From the NCBI GenBank assembly GCA_900548285.1, contig URKE01000013.1, forward strand, positions 1 through 44,066: a stretch of DNA of 44,066 nt, written 5' to 3'. A program made the translations under genes and the position numbers. The notes beneath the pieces are model-generated. The model was not told the origin of the DNA, ran no database searches, and saw only the letters and a list, made by a program, of their open reading frames with translations. Position 1 is the stretch's first letter. Each line of letters starts with the position of its first letter. Below are positions 32,381 to 40,157 of this stretch, piece by piece. Source of the DNA: an uncultured Eubacteriales bacterium. Its GTDB lineage: Bacteria; Bacillota; Clostridia; Christensenellales; Borkfalkiaceae.

Positions 32381-33808
32381 ATGTTTGACGTCGTAGTTAT
32401 TGGCGGAGGAGTCGTCGGAGCGATGATTCTTCGCGAGTTATCGAGATATAATCTTAAAATTTGTCTTCTCGAGGCGGAAGACGACGTATGTATGGGACAA
32501 AGCAAAGCCAACAGCGGAATCGTTCACGCGGGTTTCGACGCAAAGGAAGGAACTAAAAAAGCATTCTTTAACGTTTGCGGAAACCGTATGATGAAAGGGG
32601 TCTGCAACGAACTCGGCGTAAAATACAGAAACAACGGCTCGCTTGTTGTCGCCTTTAACGACGAACAGAAAGAAACCGTTAACGAACTAAAAAAAAGAGG
32701 CGAGGCGAACGGCGTCGACGGACTTGAAATTTTAGACAGAGAAGAGTTGTTCAGGCTCGAACCGAACGTTTCCGAAAACGCGGTCGGCGCGCTTTACGCA
32801 AAGACGGGCGGAATCGTTTGTCCGTATAATCTTACGTTTGCCGCAATCGGCAACGCGATGGATAACGGAGCGGAATTAAAGTGTAATTTCAAAGTTGTAA
32901 AAATTGATAAAATCAAAGACGGATACAGGATTTTTTCAAGTAATTACGAAACGTTGGAATCGAAAATTATCATTAATTCGGCGGGGATAAACAGCGGTAA
33001 AATAGCCGCGCTTACCGGCGATGATTATACCGTTCACGCTTGCCGCGGAGAGTATGTTCTCCTTGATAAAACCGCAGGCCGGTTGACGAACGCGACGTTG
33101 TTTTTTACACCGACAAAACTTGGCAAGGGTATTCTCGTTTCGCCGACGGCAGACGGAAATATTATTTTAGGTCCGACCGCCGAAGATATAGAGGACAACA
33201 ATACGGACACTACCGCGCAAGGTCTTTCGACTATTATCCGGAAGGCTTCGGAGATGATGAGAAACGTTCCTTTCGGAGAAACCATAACTTCCTTCTCGGG
33301 AGTACGCGCCTATAACGACCGCCACGATTTTATTATCGAAGAGAGCAAAAATAACGCCGGCATTATTCATCTCGTCGGTATCGAGTCGCCGGGGCTGACG
33401 GCTTCGCCCGCGATAGGCAAATACGTTGTTGAAGAGATTGTCGGCAAAAAAATTAAACTTGAGAAAAAATCGGATTTCAATCCGTACCGCAAACCGGAAT
33501 ATTTCTTTAACGAATTATCGGATGATGAGAAAAACGAAATCATAAAACGTAATCCCGAATACGGCAAAATAGTCTGCAGATGTGAAAAAATTACCGAGGG
33601 CGAAATTGTTTCCGCGATTCGGACAAACCCGAAAGCGACTTCGGTTGACGCCGTCAAACGCAGAACCCGAGCGGGAATGGGAAGATGTCAGGGTGGTTTT
33701 TGTCAGCCTTCCGTCGTGGAAATTCTCGCAAGAGAACTCGGCAAAGATTTGACGCAAATAACCGGGAAAGGCGAAAAATCCGAAATATTGGCGGGGAGAA
33801 CGAAATGA
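32381..33808 (+). CDS. FAD-dependent dehydrogenase, GlpA-like, with BFD-type [2Fe-2S] domain
   Basis: 475 aa. The N-terminal FAD site is VVVIGGGVVGAMILRELSRY with LEAEDDVCMGQSKANSGIVH. This is the DAO/GlpA fold of glycerol-3-phosphate or L-2-hydroxyglutarate dehydrogenases; GIESPGLTASPAIGKYV is the C-terminal FAD contact. The last ~90 residues form a bacterioferredoxin-like [2Fe-2S] domain with CRCEKITEGEI and MGRCQGGFCQPS, four cysteines in the BFD pattern. Electrons probably pass to the FAD protein encoded next. Its stop overlaps the next start (ATGA). GGAGG precedes the ATG. Which hydroxy-acid or polyol phosphate is oxidised is not known. Confidence 0.85.
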   Translation: MFDVVVIGGGVVGAMILRELSRYNLKICLLEAEDDVCMGQSKANSGIVHAGFDAKEGTKKAFFNVCGNRMMKGVCNELGVKYRNNGSLVVAFNDEQKETVNELKKRGEANGVDGLEILDREELFRLEPNVSENAVGALYAKTGGIVCPYNLTFAAIGNAMDNGAELKCNFKVVKIDKIKDGYRIFSSNYETLESKIIINSAGINSGKIAALTGDDYTVHACRGEYVLLDKTAGRLTNATLFFTPTKLGKGILVSPTADGNIILGPTAEDIEDNNTDTTAQGLSTIIRKASEMMRNVPFGETITSFSGVRAYNDRHDFIIEESKNNAGIIHLVGIESPGLTASPAIGKYVVEEIVGKKIKLEKKSDFNPYRKPEYFFNELSDDEKNEIIKRNPEYGKIVCRCEKITEGEIVSAIRTNPKATSVDAVKRRTRAGMGRCQGGFCQPSVVEILARELGKDLTQITGKGEKSEILAGRTK

Positions 33809-35076
33809 AAAAATCATACGGAATCGTCGTAATCGGCGGTGGACCGGCAGGACTTGCCGCAGCGATAAAAGCCTATGACAGCGGGGAGAAAAACATCCTT
33901 ATAATAGAAAGGGACGATAAACTCGGCGGTATTTTAAATCAATGTATTCACAACGGATTCGGGCTGACTCGGTTCAAAGAGAGCCTTACCGGTCCGGAGT
34001 ACGCGTACAGATTCATCATCGAAGCCAAAAAAAGAGATATCGAAATTATGACCGGAACGACGGTTTTGTCGCTTTCCGCAAATAACGAAAATAATGCGGG
34101 CAATAAGATAACTGCGATAAACCCCAAGGACGGAGTGTTTACCGTTTCCGCAAAAGCGGTCATTCTGGCGATGGGTTGCCGCGAGCGGAGCAGAGGCGCG
34201 CTCAATATTCCGGGTTCACGTCCGGCGGGTATTTTCTCGGCGGGCGCGGCGCAAAAATTCGTCAATATAAAAGGTTATCTTCCGGGTAAAAAAGTCGTGA
34301 TTCTCGGCTCGGGTGACATCGGGCTGATTATGGCGAGAAGAATGACGCTCGAGGGCGCGAAAGTTCAGGCGGTCTGCGAGATAATGCCTTATTCGAGCGG
34401 GCTGACGCGCAATATCGTTCAGTGTCTTGACGATTTCGGCATACCGCTTTATCTCAGTCATACCATAACGAAAATCGAGGGTAAAGACAGAGTTACGGGG
34501 GTTGAGGTTTCTGCCGTTGACAAGGATAAAAAACCTATACCCGGAACGGAAATACGCTTTGATTGCGACACTGTGCTTTTTTCCGTGGGGCTTATTCCCG
34601 AAAATGAATTGTCGAAAGAAGCGGGAATCGAATTGTCGCCGCGTACCAAAGGCGCTGTGGTCGATCAGACGCGCGAAACGTCGGTCAGCGGTATCTTCGC
34701 CTGCGGAAACGTGCTTCAGGTTCACGACCTTGTGGATTTCGTTTCGGAAGAAGCGGAAATTGCGGGGCAAGCCGCCGCGGAATACTCTAAAAACGGCAGC
34801 AGCGAGAAACGATTCGTTCTTACCCGCGAGGGAGCGGAAGTTTCCTATGTCCTTCCGCAAAAAATCGATTTAAACAAAGCGGAGGACGTGGCGATTTATT
34901 TCAGAGTACGCTCGACGGTTGCAAAAGCCGCGGTTATCATGAAAAGCGGCGAACAAGTTATCGCCGAGTTCAAAAAACCTATTGTCGTTCCGGGCGAAAT
35001 GCAGAGGGTTAAACTTTCCGCTTCTCTTTTTGGCGATATTTCCGGAGATATTACGGTTGAGGTAAAAAAACAATGA
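33805..35076 (+). CDS. NAD(P)/FAD-dependent oxidoreductase of the GlpA-DUF1667 trio
   Basis: 423 aa from ATG 33805, which overlaps the previous stop and follows GGGGAG. Two Rossmann sites are present: IVVIGGGPAGLAAAIKAYDS with IIERDDKLGG near the start, and VVILGSGDIGLIMARRMTLE near 165. LGGILNQCIHNGFGLT contains a conserved cysteine. ISGIFACGNVLQVHDLVD-like wording (here VSGIFACGNVLQVHDLVD) is the second FAD motif. It resembles a short pyridine-nucleotide-disulfide oxidoreductase and likely links the GlpA-like protein to NAD(P)H. The final ~70 residues are a small beta domain. Confidence 0.85.
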   Translation: MKKSYGIVVIGGGPAGLAAAIKAYDSGEKNILIIERDDKLGGILNQCIHNGFGLTRFKESLTGPEYAYRFIIEAKKRDIEIMTGTTVLSLSANNENNAGNKITAINPKDGVFTVSAKAVILAMGCRERSRGALNIPGSRPAGIFSAGAAQKFVNIKGYLPGKKVVILGSGDIGLIMARRMTLEGAKVQAVCEIMPYSSGLTRNIVQCLDDFGIPLYLSHTITKIEGKDRVTGVEVSAVDKDKKPIPGTEIRFDCDTVLFSVGLIPENELSKEAGIELSPRTKGAVVDQTRETSVSGIFACGNVLQVHDLVDFVSEEAEIAGQAAAEYSKNGSSEKRFVLTREGAEVSYVLPQKIDLNKAEDVAIYFRVRSTVAKAAVIMKSGEQVIAEFKKPIVVPGEMQRVKLSASLFGDISGDITVEVKKQ

Positions 35077-35420
35077 CGAAAGAATTGACTTGCATAGAAT
35101 GTCCGAAAGGCTGCCGAATAACCGTCGAACTTATTGACGGCGAAGTTAAATCGGTGAAAGGAAACGACTGTCCGAGAGGAAAGAAATACGCCGAAAGCGA
35201 AGTTGTTTGCCCGATGAGAGTGCTTACTACGACCGTGAGATGTTCTTCGGGCGAAATGGTTTCCGTTAAAACCGATAAGCCCGTAAAAAAAGCCGAATTA
35301 TTTGAACTTATGGAAAAGATAAACGGTAAAATAGTCGCCGCGCCGGTAAAAACGGGACAGATAATTATTGAAAATATTACTGACGGAGTAAATCTTATCG
35401 CCACTTGCAGCATAGAATAA
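35073..35420 (+). CDS. DUF1667 protein
   Basis: 115 aa. The N-terminus LTCIECPKGCRITVEL and GNDCPRGKKYAESEVVCPMR carry five cysteines in the DUF1667 pattern, probably a metal or Fe-S site. The rest is TTTVRCSSGEMVSVKTDKPV with KTGQIIIENI. The start overlaps the stop of the oxidoreductase (ATGA), so the three genes are translationally coupled. This trio is common in Clostridia; DUF1667 is usually thought to be a small electron-transfer or assembly partner, but its role is not established. Confidence 0.92.
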   Translation: MTKELTCIECPKGCRITVELIDGEVKSVKGNDCPRGKKYAESEVVCPMRVLTTTVRCSSGEMVSVKTDKPVKKAELFELMEKINGKIVAAPVKTGQIIIENITDGVNLIATCSIE

Positions 35421-35441
35421 ACAGAGCGTATATATTAACGT

Positions 35442-36341
35442 ATGAAAACAGTATCTTCAGAATATATCAATACAAAATTCAATAACAAAGAGGATTACCG
35501 CAGAGAGGACGAACGGCTCGACGGGGAGATTTTCCGTATTGCCGACGATATCGCTTTGCGGTGTAAAGATAAACCGATCGTACTTCTTTCCGGACCATCG
35601 GGCTCGGGAAAAACGACCACGGCGCATAAAATCAGCAGATATCTCGACGAAAAAGGTCATAAAACACACGTTATATCTTTAGACAATTATTTTAAAACGA
35701 TATTGCCGGGCGGGCAGGATGAAGTGGATTTCGAATCCCCGTCGCGGATCGATTCGAAAATGTTGTCCGAGCATATAAAGAAAATTTCGGAATGTAAAGA
35801 AATCGAACTGCCGACGTTTGATTTTCTCAGCAAAAAAAGCGTTTCTTCGGGCGTTAAACTGAAGAGAAAAAAAGGAGAGGTTGTTTTATTCGAGGGCATC
35901 CACGCTCTCAATCCGGACGCAGTTCCGATCGGTAACGAAACGTCCGTTAAAATTTACGCGAGCGTAAGAACGCGGATATCATGCGGAAACGAAATAATCC
36001 ATCCCAAATTTGTCCGTTTGTTGCGGAGAATGAGCAGAGATGAAATTTATCGCGGGAGAAGTATTTCCGAAACCGCGGATTATTTCAAAAGCGTTGAACG
36101 AGGAGAAGAACTTTACGTTGCGCCGTTTAAACGTTTTGCGGATTATTCGATCGATACGTTTATCGCGTACGAGCCGAAAATATACGCCGGTTTGCTTCTG
36201 GATGAAATACGAAAAATTACGGAAAGCAAAAACGACGACGTGATGAAATATCTCGAAGCGTGCCTCGCAAACTTTGTTGCAGGCGATAAGAAGTTAATTG
36301 TAAAAAGTTCTATAATCAGAGAATTTATCGGTGAAAATTAA
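35442..36341 (+). CDS. Uridine kinase / phosphoribulokinase-family protein
   Basis: 299 aa. The P-loop is VLLSGPSGSGKTTTAHKI (about 47-64). VISLDNYFKT near 76 and ELPTFDF near 124 match the uridine-kinase pattern (S-x-D-x-Y; P-x-x-D/Y-F), followed by VVLFEGIHALNP. RLLRRMSRDEIYRGRSISET is the lid with several arginines. The TGS and threonyl-tRNA-synthetase-like N-terminal extension of some clostridial homologues is absent; about 45 residues of unknown fold precede the P-loop instead. It likely phosphorylates uridine or a related nucleoside. No ribosome site is visible before the ATG. Confidence 0.85.
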   Translation: MKTVSSEYINTKFNNKEDYRREDERLDGEIFRIADDIALRCKDKPIVLLSGPSGSGKTTTAHKISRYLDEKGHKTHVISLDNYFKTILPGGQDEVDFESPSRIDSKMLSEHIKKISECKEIELPTFDFLSKKSVSSGVKLKRKKGEVVLFEGIHALNPDAVPIGNETSVKIYASVRTRISCGNEIIHPKFVRLLRRMSRDEIYRGRSISETADYFKSVERGEELYVAPFKRFADYSIDTFIAYEPKIYAGLLLDEIRKITESKNDDVMKYLEACLANFVAGDKKLIVKSSIIREFIGEN

Positions 36342-36365
36342 AAGTTTTACGATAAATGATATTGC

Positions 36366-36409
36366 GAATGGCGAAGCCCCGACGGAATTCCGTCGGGGCT
36401 TCGCCATTC
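36366..36409. repeat. 44-bp perfect palindrome between convergent genes
   Basis: Two 22-base arms (GAATGGCGAAGCCCCGACGG then AA, and the exact reverse complement) meet at a GAATTC centre with no loop. There is no T tract on either side, so it is not a textbook intrinsic terminator. It lies between the uridine-kinase-like gene and the minus-strand YtxH-like gene. The inner GGCGAAGCCC also occurs in the hairpin at 37730-37763. Confidence 0.9.
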
Positions 36410-36436
36410 ATCGATCAAACTTATAACAAAGCAAAG

Positions 36437-36622
36437 TTAACCGTTGAGTTCGTTATAATCGTCTTCCTTTTTTCCGGACTTCTTCTCGGTCATTTCGGAA
36501 ACTTTATTTTTAATCTCCTCCTGTCCGTCTTTGACGAGTTTTCTCGCCTTGTAAGAATTAGTCACGAGAATCGCGCCTCCGAGTAACCCGAGTATCATTC
36601 CGCAAACAAAACTTTTTTCCAT
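36437..36622 (-). CDS. YtxH-like small membrane protein
   Basis: 61 aa. The start is ATG 36622 because AAGGAGG lies eight bases ahead. MEKSFVCGMILGLLGGAILV is a single hydrophobic, glycine-rich segment, followed by a charged Lys/Glu helix (KARKLVKDGQEEIKNKVSE). This matches YtxH/GvpP-like proteins (a membrane segment then an amphipathic helix), which are often linked to envelope or general stress in Bacillota. Their biochemical role is unknown. It stands alone on this strand between the ruvX promoter region and the 44-bp palindrome. Confidence 0.85.
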   Translation of the reverse strand: MEKSFVCGMILGLLGGAILVTNSYKARKLVKDGQEEIKNKVSEMTEKKSGKKEDDYNELNG

Positions 36623-36760
36623 AATATTTCCTCCTTTTGTATTCTTCCTGCGAGGGTAAAACAATCTGTCGTTTGACGATATTTTTTCCCGCCGATATAA
36701 GTATGCGCGAAAAGATAATTTTCATACTTTCGGATTTCATTCATTCGTCAGAAAAAACGC

Positions 36761-36789
36761 TTGAAAAAAAAATCGAAATATGATATCAT
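36761..36789 (+). promoter_or_regulatory. Promoter of ruvX
   Basis: TTGAAA (36761-36766) and TATCAT (36784-36789) are 17 bases apart. The start near 36796 leaves about 27 bases before the ATG. Confidence 0.65.
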
Positions 36790-36822
36790 TATAAACGTAA
36801 AAAGATGTTACGGAGTTTGGCT

Positions 36823-37242
36823 ATGGGGAGAATAATTGCGTTCGATATAGGAGATAAAAGAATAGGCGTCGCGATATCCGATCCGTTCAACGAAATGGCT
36901 CTGCCTGTGGAAACTTACTGGAGAAAGTCGCTTACGAAAGACGTCGATTATCTCGTAGCGTTGGCAAAATCCCGCTATTCGGAAACGATTGTCTGCGGTC
37001 TGCCGCTCAATTTCGACGGCAAAGAGTGCGAACAAACCGAAAAAACAAGATTTTTCATCGAAGAACTCAAGAAGAAAACCGACATAAACGTCGTCACGCA
37101 GGACGAACGCTTTTCCACAAAAGAAGCGAAAAGAATTCTCATCGAAGCAGATATGCGCCGCGAAAAGAGGAAAGACGTTATCGATAAAGTCGCCGCGTCG
37201 TATATTCTCGAAGATTATCTGAGAAAGTTAAAGAGGGTTTAA
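36823..37242 (+). CDS. ruvX: Holliday junction resolvase-like RuvX (YqgF)
   Basis: 139 aa from ATG 36823, with CGGAG seven bases ahead; the in-frame ATG at 36805 has no ribosome site. RNase H-like fold: IIAFDIGDKRIGVAISDP (catalytic Asp near residue 7), ETIVCGLPLNFDGKE, VTQDERFSTKEAKRIL with the catalytic Glu, and DVIDKVAASYILEDYL with the last Asp. It works in processing of pre-16S rRNA 5' ends and/or Holliday junctions. It lies 51 bases ahead of the DUF1292 gene, the same order as yrrK-yrzB in Bacillus. Confidence 0.95.
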   Translation: MGRIIAFDIGDKRIGVAISDPFNEMALPVETYWRKSLTKDVDYLVALAKSRYSETIVCGLPLNFDGKECEQTEKTRFFIEELKKKTDINVVTQDERFSTKEAKRILIEADMRREKRKDVIDKVAASYILEDYLRKLKRV

Positions 37243-37293
37243 ATCGCTGCGCCGAATCGGTAAAACGTATTAAACCCGAAAAAGGAATATTAA

Positions 37294-37692
37294 ATGAACG
37301 ATAAATTTGTTGAAAACGAAAAGAACGAGCAAGACGGTTTCGTCGCCTTAACGGGAGAGGACGGAAGCGTAGAAAAGTTTTACCATATAGGAACTATCGA
37401 TTATAAAGGCGAATGGTACGTCTTTTTTCAACCTGCCGAACCCAAGGATGGGATAGATCCCGACGAACTGGTCGTATTCCGCCTTTCGGGCGACGAAAAG
37501 GACGAAACTCTTTTGCCGATAGACGATGAAGATTTGCTCGAAGAAGTTTACGGAGAATTTATGCGAGAAAACGACGACGATGCGGAATCTGAATCCGAAA
37601 CGAGTTATTCGTGCGAAGGTTGTTCCACAAAGCGGGAAACGGACGGCAGAGGTTGCGAGTCCTGCGTTCACTGCGCGTCGTTAAATAAATAA
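37294..37692 (+). CDS. DUF1292 protein (YrzB-like) with Cys-rich tail
   Basis: 132 aa. Residues about 14-85 match DUF1292: FVALTGEDGSVEKFYHIGTI, YKGEWYVFFQPAEP, DELVVFRLSGDEKDE, and then LLPIDDEDLLEEVYGEF. Function of the family is unknown. The last ~30 residues are an acidic Ser/Glu stretch and then YSCEGCSTKRETDGRGCESC and VHCASLNK, with five cysteines in CxxC-like pairs that the Bacillus protein lacks as far as I recall. They may bind a metal. AAGGA precedes the ATG. It is co-directional with ruvX and probably in its operon. Confidence 0.88.
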   Translation: MNDKFVENEKNEQDGFVALTGEDGSVEKFYHIGTIDYKGEWYVFFQPAEPKDGIDPDELVVFRLSGDEKDETLLPIDDEDLLEEVYGEFMRENDDDAESESETSYSCEGCSTKRETDGRGCESCVHCASLNK

Positions 37693-37722
37693 CGTCAGAA
37701 CGTTAAATAAATAAAGTCAGAC
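37679..37722 (+). repeat. 22-bp tandem duplication over the DUF1292 stop codon
   Basis: CGTTAAATAAATAACGTCAGAA (37679-37700; stem CGTTAAATAAATAA shared) is repeated directly at 37701-37722 with two base changes. The first copy contains the last codons and stop of the gene. Confidence 0.85.
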
Positions 37723-37729
37723 AAATTAA

Positions 37730-37763
37730 AAGGCGAAGCCCGCAATCGAGAGGGTTTCGCCTT
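37730..37763 (-). terminator. Terminator of the rubrerythrin operon
   Basis: GGCGAAGCCC and GGGTTTCGCC form a stem around a 10-base loop. On the minus strand it is followed by TTTTAATTTG and lies 30 bases past the last small gene. It may also slow plus-strand transcription from DUF1292. Confidence 0.7.
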
Positions 37764-37792
37764 AAATAATAAAAGAGAATAAAAATTATCTT

Positions 37793-37927
37793 TTACAGAT
37801 CGTCCATGTCCTGTACGGGTTCTTCGTTAACGCCCGCAATGTAACTTCCGGTGTAACTTCCCAGAACGTCGAACGACGATCTCATTTTGCTTTTACGGGG
37901 CGGAGTAGCCGCCTTTTTCTTTTTCAT
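37793..37927 (-). CDS. Small conserved-looking protein ending in QDMDDL (44 aa)
   Basis: The ATG at 37927 shares one base with the stop of the preceding 37-aa gene (TGATG). The protein begins MKKKKAATPPRKSKMRS, then has SFDVLGSYTGSY and ends EEPVQDMDDL. Short basic-to-acidic proteins with a G-S-Y-T-G motif and a PVQD-x-DDL end occur as unnamed proteins in many Clostridia, from memory. Function unknown. It is the last gene of the rubrerythrin operon, translated by coupling since no separate ribosome site is near. Confidence 0.7.
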   Translation of the reverse strand: MKKKKAATPPRKSKMRSSFDVLGSYTGSYIAGVNEEPVQDMDDL

Positions 37928-38040
37928 CAGCGGCAGTTCTTCGTTTCGGAGCATCCTCCGTTACCCGAACCGTTCTTTCCGCAATTTTTAGGATTTGAAG
38001 TTTTAGTGTTTTTCGTGTTTTTTTCGGTAGATTTCTTCAT
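37927..38040 (-). CDS. Small Cys-containing protein after rubrerythrin (37 aa)
   Basis: ATG 38040 to TGA, ending one base into the next gene. The chain is Lys/Asn/Thr-rich with three cysteines (KNCGKNGSGNGGCSETKNCR), looks unstructured and has no signal peptide. It starts five bases after the rubrerythrin stop and has no ribosome site of its own, so translation would depend on coupling. Possible roles in metal handling next to rubrerythrin are speculative. It could be spurious, but the tight overlap on both sides favours a real gene. Confidence 0.55.
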   Translation of the reverse strand: MKKSTEKNTKNTKTSNPKNCGKNGSGNGGCSETKNCR

Positions 38041-38045
38041 AACGA

Positions 38046-38624
38046 TTATTCGGGGAGTTTGATTTTAACAAACCCTTGACTGACTTTACATAACGGACAT
38101 ACGCTGAAAGCCTGTTTTGCCGTGAATCTGAAGCCGCAATTACTGCATTCGTAAATAATATCTTTATCGCCGGAAAATAACGTTCCGTTTCTGAAGTTTT
38201 CATAAAGATATCTGAAAATCGTTTCGTGACGTTCTTCCACGTCGGCAATTCTTAAAAATAAATCAGAAATATCTTTAAATCCTTCGTATGCGGCTGTTTC
38301 CGAAAATTGCCGGTAGATTTTTATTTCTGCCGCTTCGGCTTCCGCTGCCGCCAAAAGACCGTTTTCGATCGTGTCGCCTTCAAAGGGGTAGCCTGCCGAA
38401 ATATCGATATTTTCGGTATTTCCGTTCTTTTCGATAATCGTATCGAAAATGATTTTTGCGTGAGCCGTTTCGTTGCGGGCGATATATTTTATTTCATCCG
38501 ACAGAGTTTTATATCCTTGTTTCATCGCGAGTTGCGCTATAAACTGATATCTTAGCCCTGCCTGACTTTCTCCTGCGAAACTGCGCGCAAGATTCCCGAA
38601 GGTTTGTGTTTTGTCGAACTCCAT
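38046..38624 (-). CDS. rbr: Rubrerythrin
   Basis: 192 aa. Peroxidase of anaerobes that reduces hydrogen peroxide at a diiron centre. The ferritin-like domain has FAGESQAGLRYQFIAQLA (Glu ligand), NETAHAKIIFDTI (E-x-x-H), AAAEAEAAEIKIYRQF and DVEERHETIFRYLYEN (second E-x-x-H). The C-terminal rubredoxin-like site is YECSNCGFRF and VCPLCKVSQG, four cysteines in CxxC pairs. AAGGAGG precedes the ATG. It leads a small operon with two tiny genes. It indicates a strict or near-strict anaerobe. Confidence 0.96.
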   Translation of the reverse strand: MEFDKTQTFGNLARSFAGESQAGLRYQFIAQLAMKQGYKTLSDEIKYIARNETAHAKIIFDTIIEKNGNTENIDISAGYPFEGDTIENGLLAAAEAEAAEIKIYRQFSETAAYEGFKDISDLFLRIADVEERHETIFRYLYENFRNGTLFSGDKDIIYECSNCGFRFTAKQAFSVCPLCKVSQGFVKIKLPE

Positions 38625-38700
38625 TTGTTTCCTCCTTCGTTATTATCTTGCGCAGTAAAAAACTAATTATTCATTTTCGACATTTTTCTCGTCAACTTTT

Positions 38701-39354
38701 TTATTTCTTTTTGGCGATGATTTCGCCCGTAGTTCCGTCTATGAGAAATCCGACGAATTCGTCTTCGTTATAAAATCCGATAAAATAATAGTTGTAACCG
38801 TCGGACGAAATAAGCCTTAATTTCACTTCGTAAGGTTTTTCGCCGTTCAGAAATCTTTGGGCGTCCTCGTCGTCCGATTTATCGATAATGCCGAGAACTT
38901 CTGTGTGATTCAAAGTTTTTTTGTTTAAAACGGTGAGAAGAGTGTGGTTTACCGCTTTTTTATCGAATTCCAGAGAAACGTCGAGTTTGTTGCCCGGTAG
39001 CGCGGGCAGAAACAAACTGCAACAAACGAAATTAGAAAGGGGTTTATACTCGAATTCCTTGCGGTAAGTTATCCCGTCGAGAGAAAATTGAATAATGGGG
39101 CTTGACTTCAATGGTATATCGTTTTTAAAAACGATTTTGAAAGTGAGAACGTTTTTCCGTTCTCCGATTTCGCCGTCGTCTTTCTGCGGGTTTTCGCAGA
39201 TTTCTTTAAAGGCGTAAACGTCGTAATATTCGTCGCCGGAGAACAGAATGTCGAATCTGAGTTGGCTCACTTTTTTTTCAAGCGCGCTTTTTTGCGAGCA
39301 GGCGGCAAGAATAAGAATAAGCGATATAATCGTGATAAGAGATATCTTTTTCAT
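38701..39354 (-). CDS. Lipoprotein of unknown function (217 aa)
   Basis: The start is ATG 39354: MKKISLITIISLILILAAC is a signal peptide with lipobox LAAC-S (Cys19), and AGGAAA lies ahead. The frame is open further upstream, but that part is not protein-like and lies over the divergent promoter. The mature protein has beta-rich stretches (SPIIQFSLDGITYRKEFEYK) and ends GFLIDGTTGEIIAKKK. No family recognised. It is divergent from the membrane-anchored gene at 39508. Confidence 0.82.
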   Translation of the reverse strand: MKKISLITIISLILILAACSQKSALEKKVSQLRFDILFSGDEYYDVYAFKEICENPQKDDGEIGERKNVLTFKIVFKNDIPLKSSPIIQFSLDGITYRKEFEYKPLSNFVCCSLFLPALPGNKLDVSLEFDKKAVNHTLLTVLNKKTLNHTEVLGIIDKSDDEDAQRFLNGEKPYEVKLRLISSDGYNYYFIGFYNEDEFVGFLIDGTTGEIIAKKK

Positions 39355-39409
39355 AAAACGATTTCCTGTTAATATTTTTATGAAGTAAACGATTTTATAA
39401 TGATTAAAG

Positions 39410-39438
39410 TTGATTTTTATTCGGTTGTATGCTAAAAT
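39410..39438 (+). promoter_or_regulatory. Promoter of the 39508 gene and guaA
   Basis: TTGATT (39410-39415) and TAAAAT (39433-39438) are 17 bases apart. Confidence 0.65.
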
Positions 39439-39507
39439 ATCAATAGGTATTTCAAGCGTCTTTCCGGCAATCGGCAACGACGAACGGAATCCCTTAACGG
39501 AGTTAAT

Positions 39508-40137
39508 ATGAAAAAGACAATTGTCAAAACCGCCGTTATAACTTTTGCCGCGCTGATTGCGGCGTGCGTTACGGTTTTTTTGATCGTATCCGTCGTTTCT
39601 CCGAAAACGATCGGTAAATTTTATTATAATCTCGGAATGAAGTCGTCCGCCGTGAAACAGTATGAAATGCAGTACGAAAACAAAGGCCACGCTTTTTCGG
39701 ATCTTGTCGATCTGACGGATATTGCCATTTCGGTCGATGACGAGGAGAGAATCGCGCGTTACGGTAAATCGCTTACCGTTGATTTCAAGACAAAACTTAA
39801 AGAATTGTCCGCGAAAGAAGAGAATTCTTACGGACGCAATCTTTACGATTTTTACGCCACGAGAACGGTTGAAGCCGTTTATCTCACCGCCGAGACAACG
39901 GAAGATTTAGAGGAGTGCGTTAAAATCGCGATTTCGACAACGGAGAAATACACTTCATATTCTTCGCTGAAATTTCTGGTAAATTTAAGCCTCGGCAAAA
40001 ACGATAAAAAACTTGCCGATTGCGTTTACGATTTGTATAAAAAAGGAAATATGAACGGTATTTCCGAAGGAAAAGACGATCTTGTCGCCGACATGCGGAA
40101 ACTTAACGGCGCGTTCGTAACCACAACAATCGAATAA
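39508..40137 (+). CDS. Membrane-anchored helical protein of unknown function (209 aa)
   Basis: Residues about 8-30 form one hydrophobic segment (AVITFAALIAACVTVFLIVS), with a positive N-terminus, so the protein is probably anchored with its bulk outside. The rest looks helical and TPR-like (KFYYNLGMKSSAVKQYEMQY, then repeats of paired helices such as ECVKIAISTTEKYTSYSSLK), though no TPR consensus is complete. CGGAG precedes the ATG. It is 20 bases ahead of guaA on the same strand and probably shares its transcript. No family name can be given. Confidence 0.78.
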   Translation: MKKTIVKTAVITFAALIAACVTVFLIVSVVSPKTIGKFYYNLGMKSSAVKQYEMQYENKGHAFSDLVDLTDIAISVDDEERIARYGKSLTVDFKTKLKELSAKEENSYGRNLYDFYATRTVEAVYLTAETTEDLEECVKIAISTTEKYTSYSSLKFLVNLSLGKNDKKLADCVYDLYKKGNMNGISEGKDDLVADMRKLNGAFVTTTIE

Positions 40138-40157
40138 TTATTAAAGAGAGGAAATAT

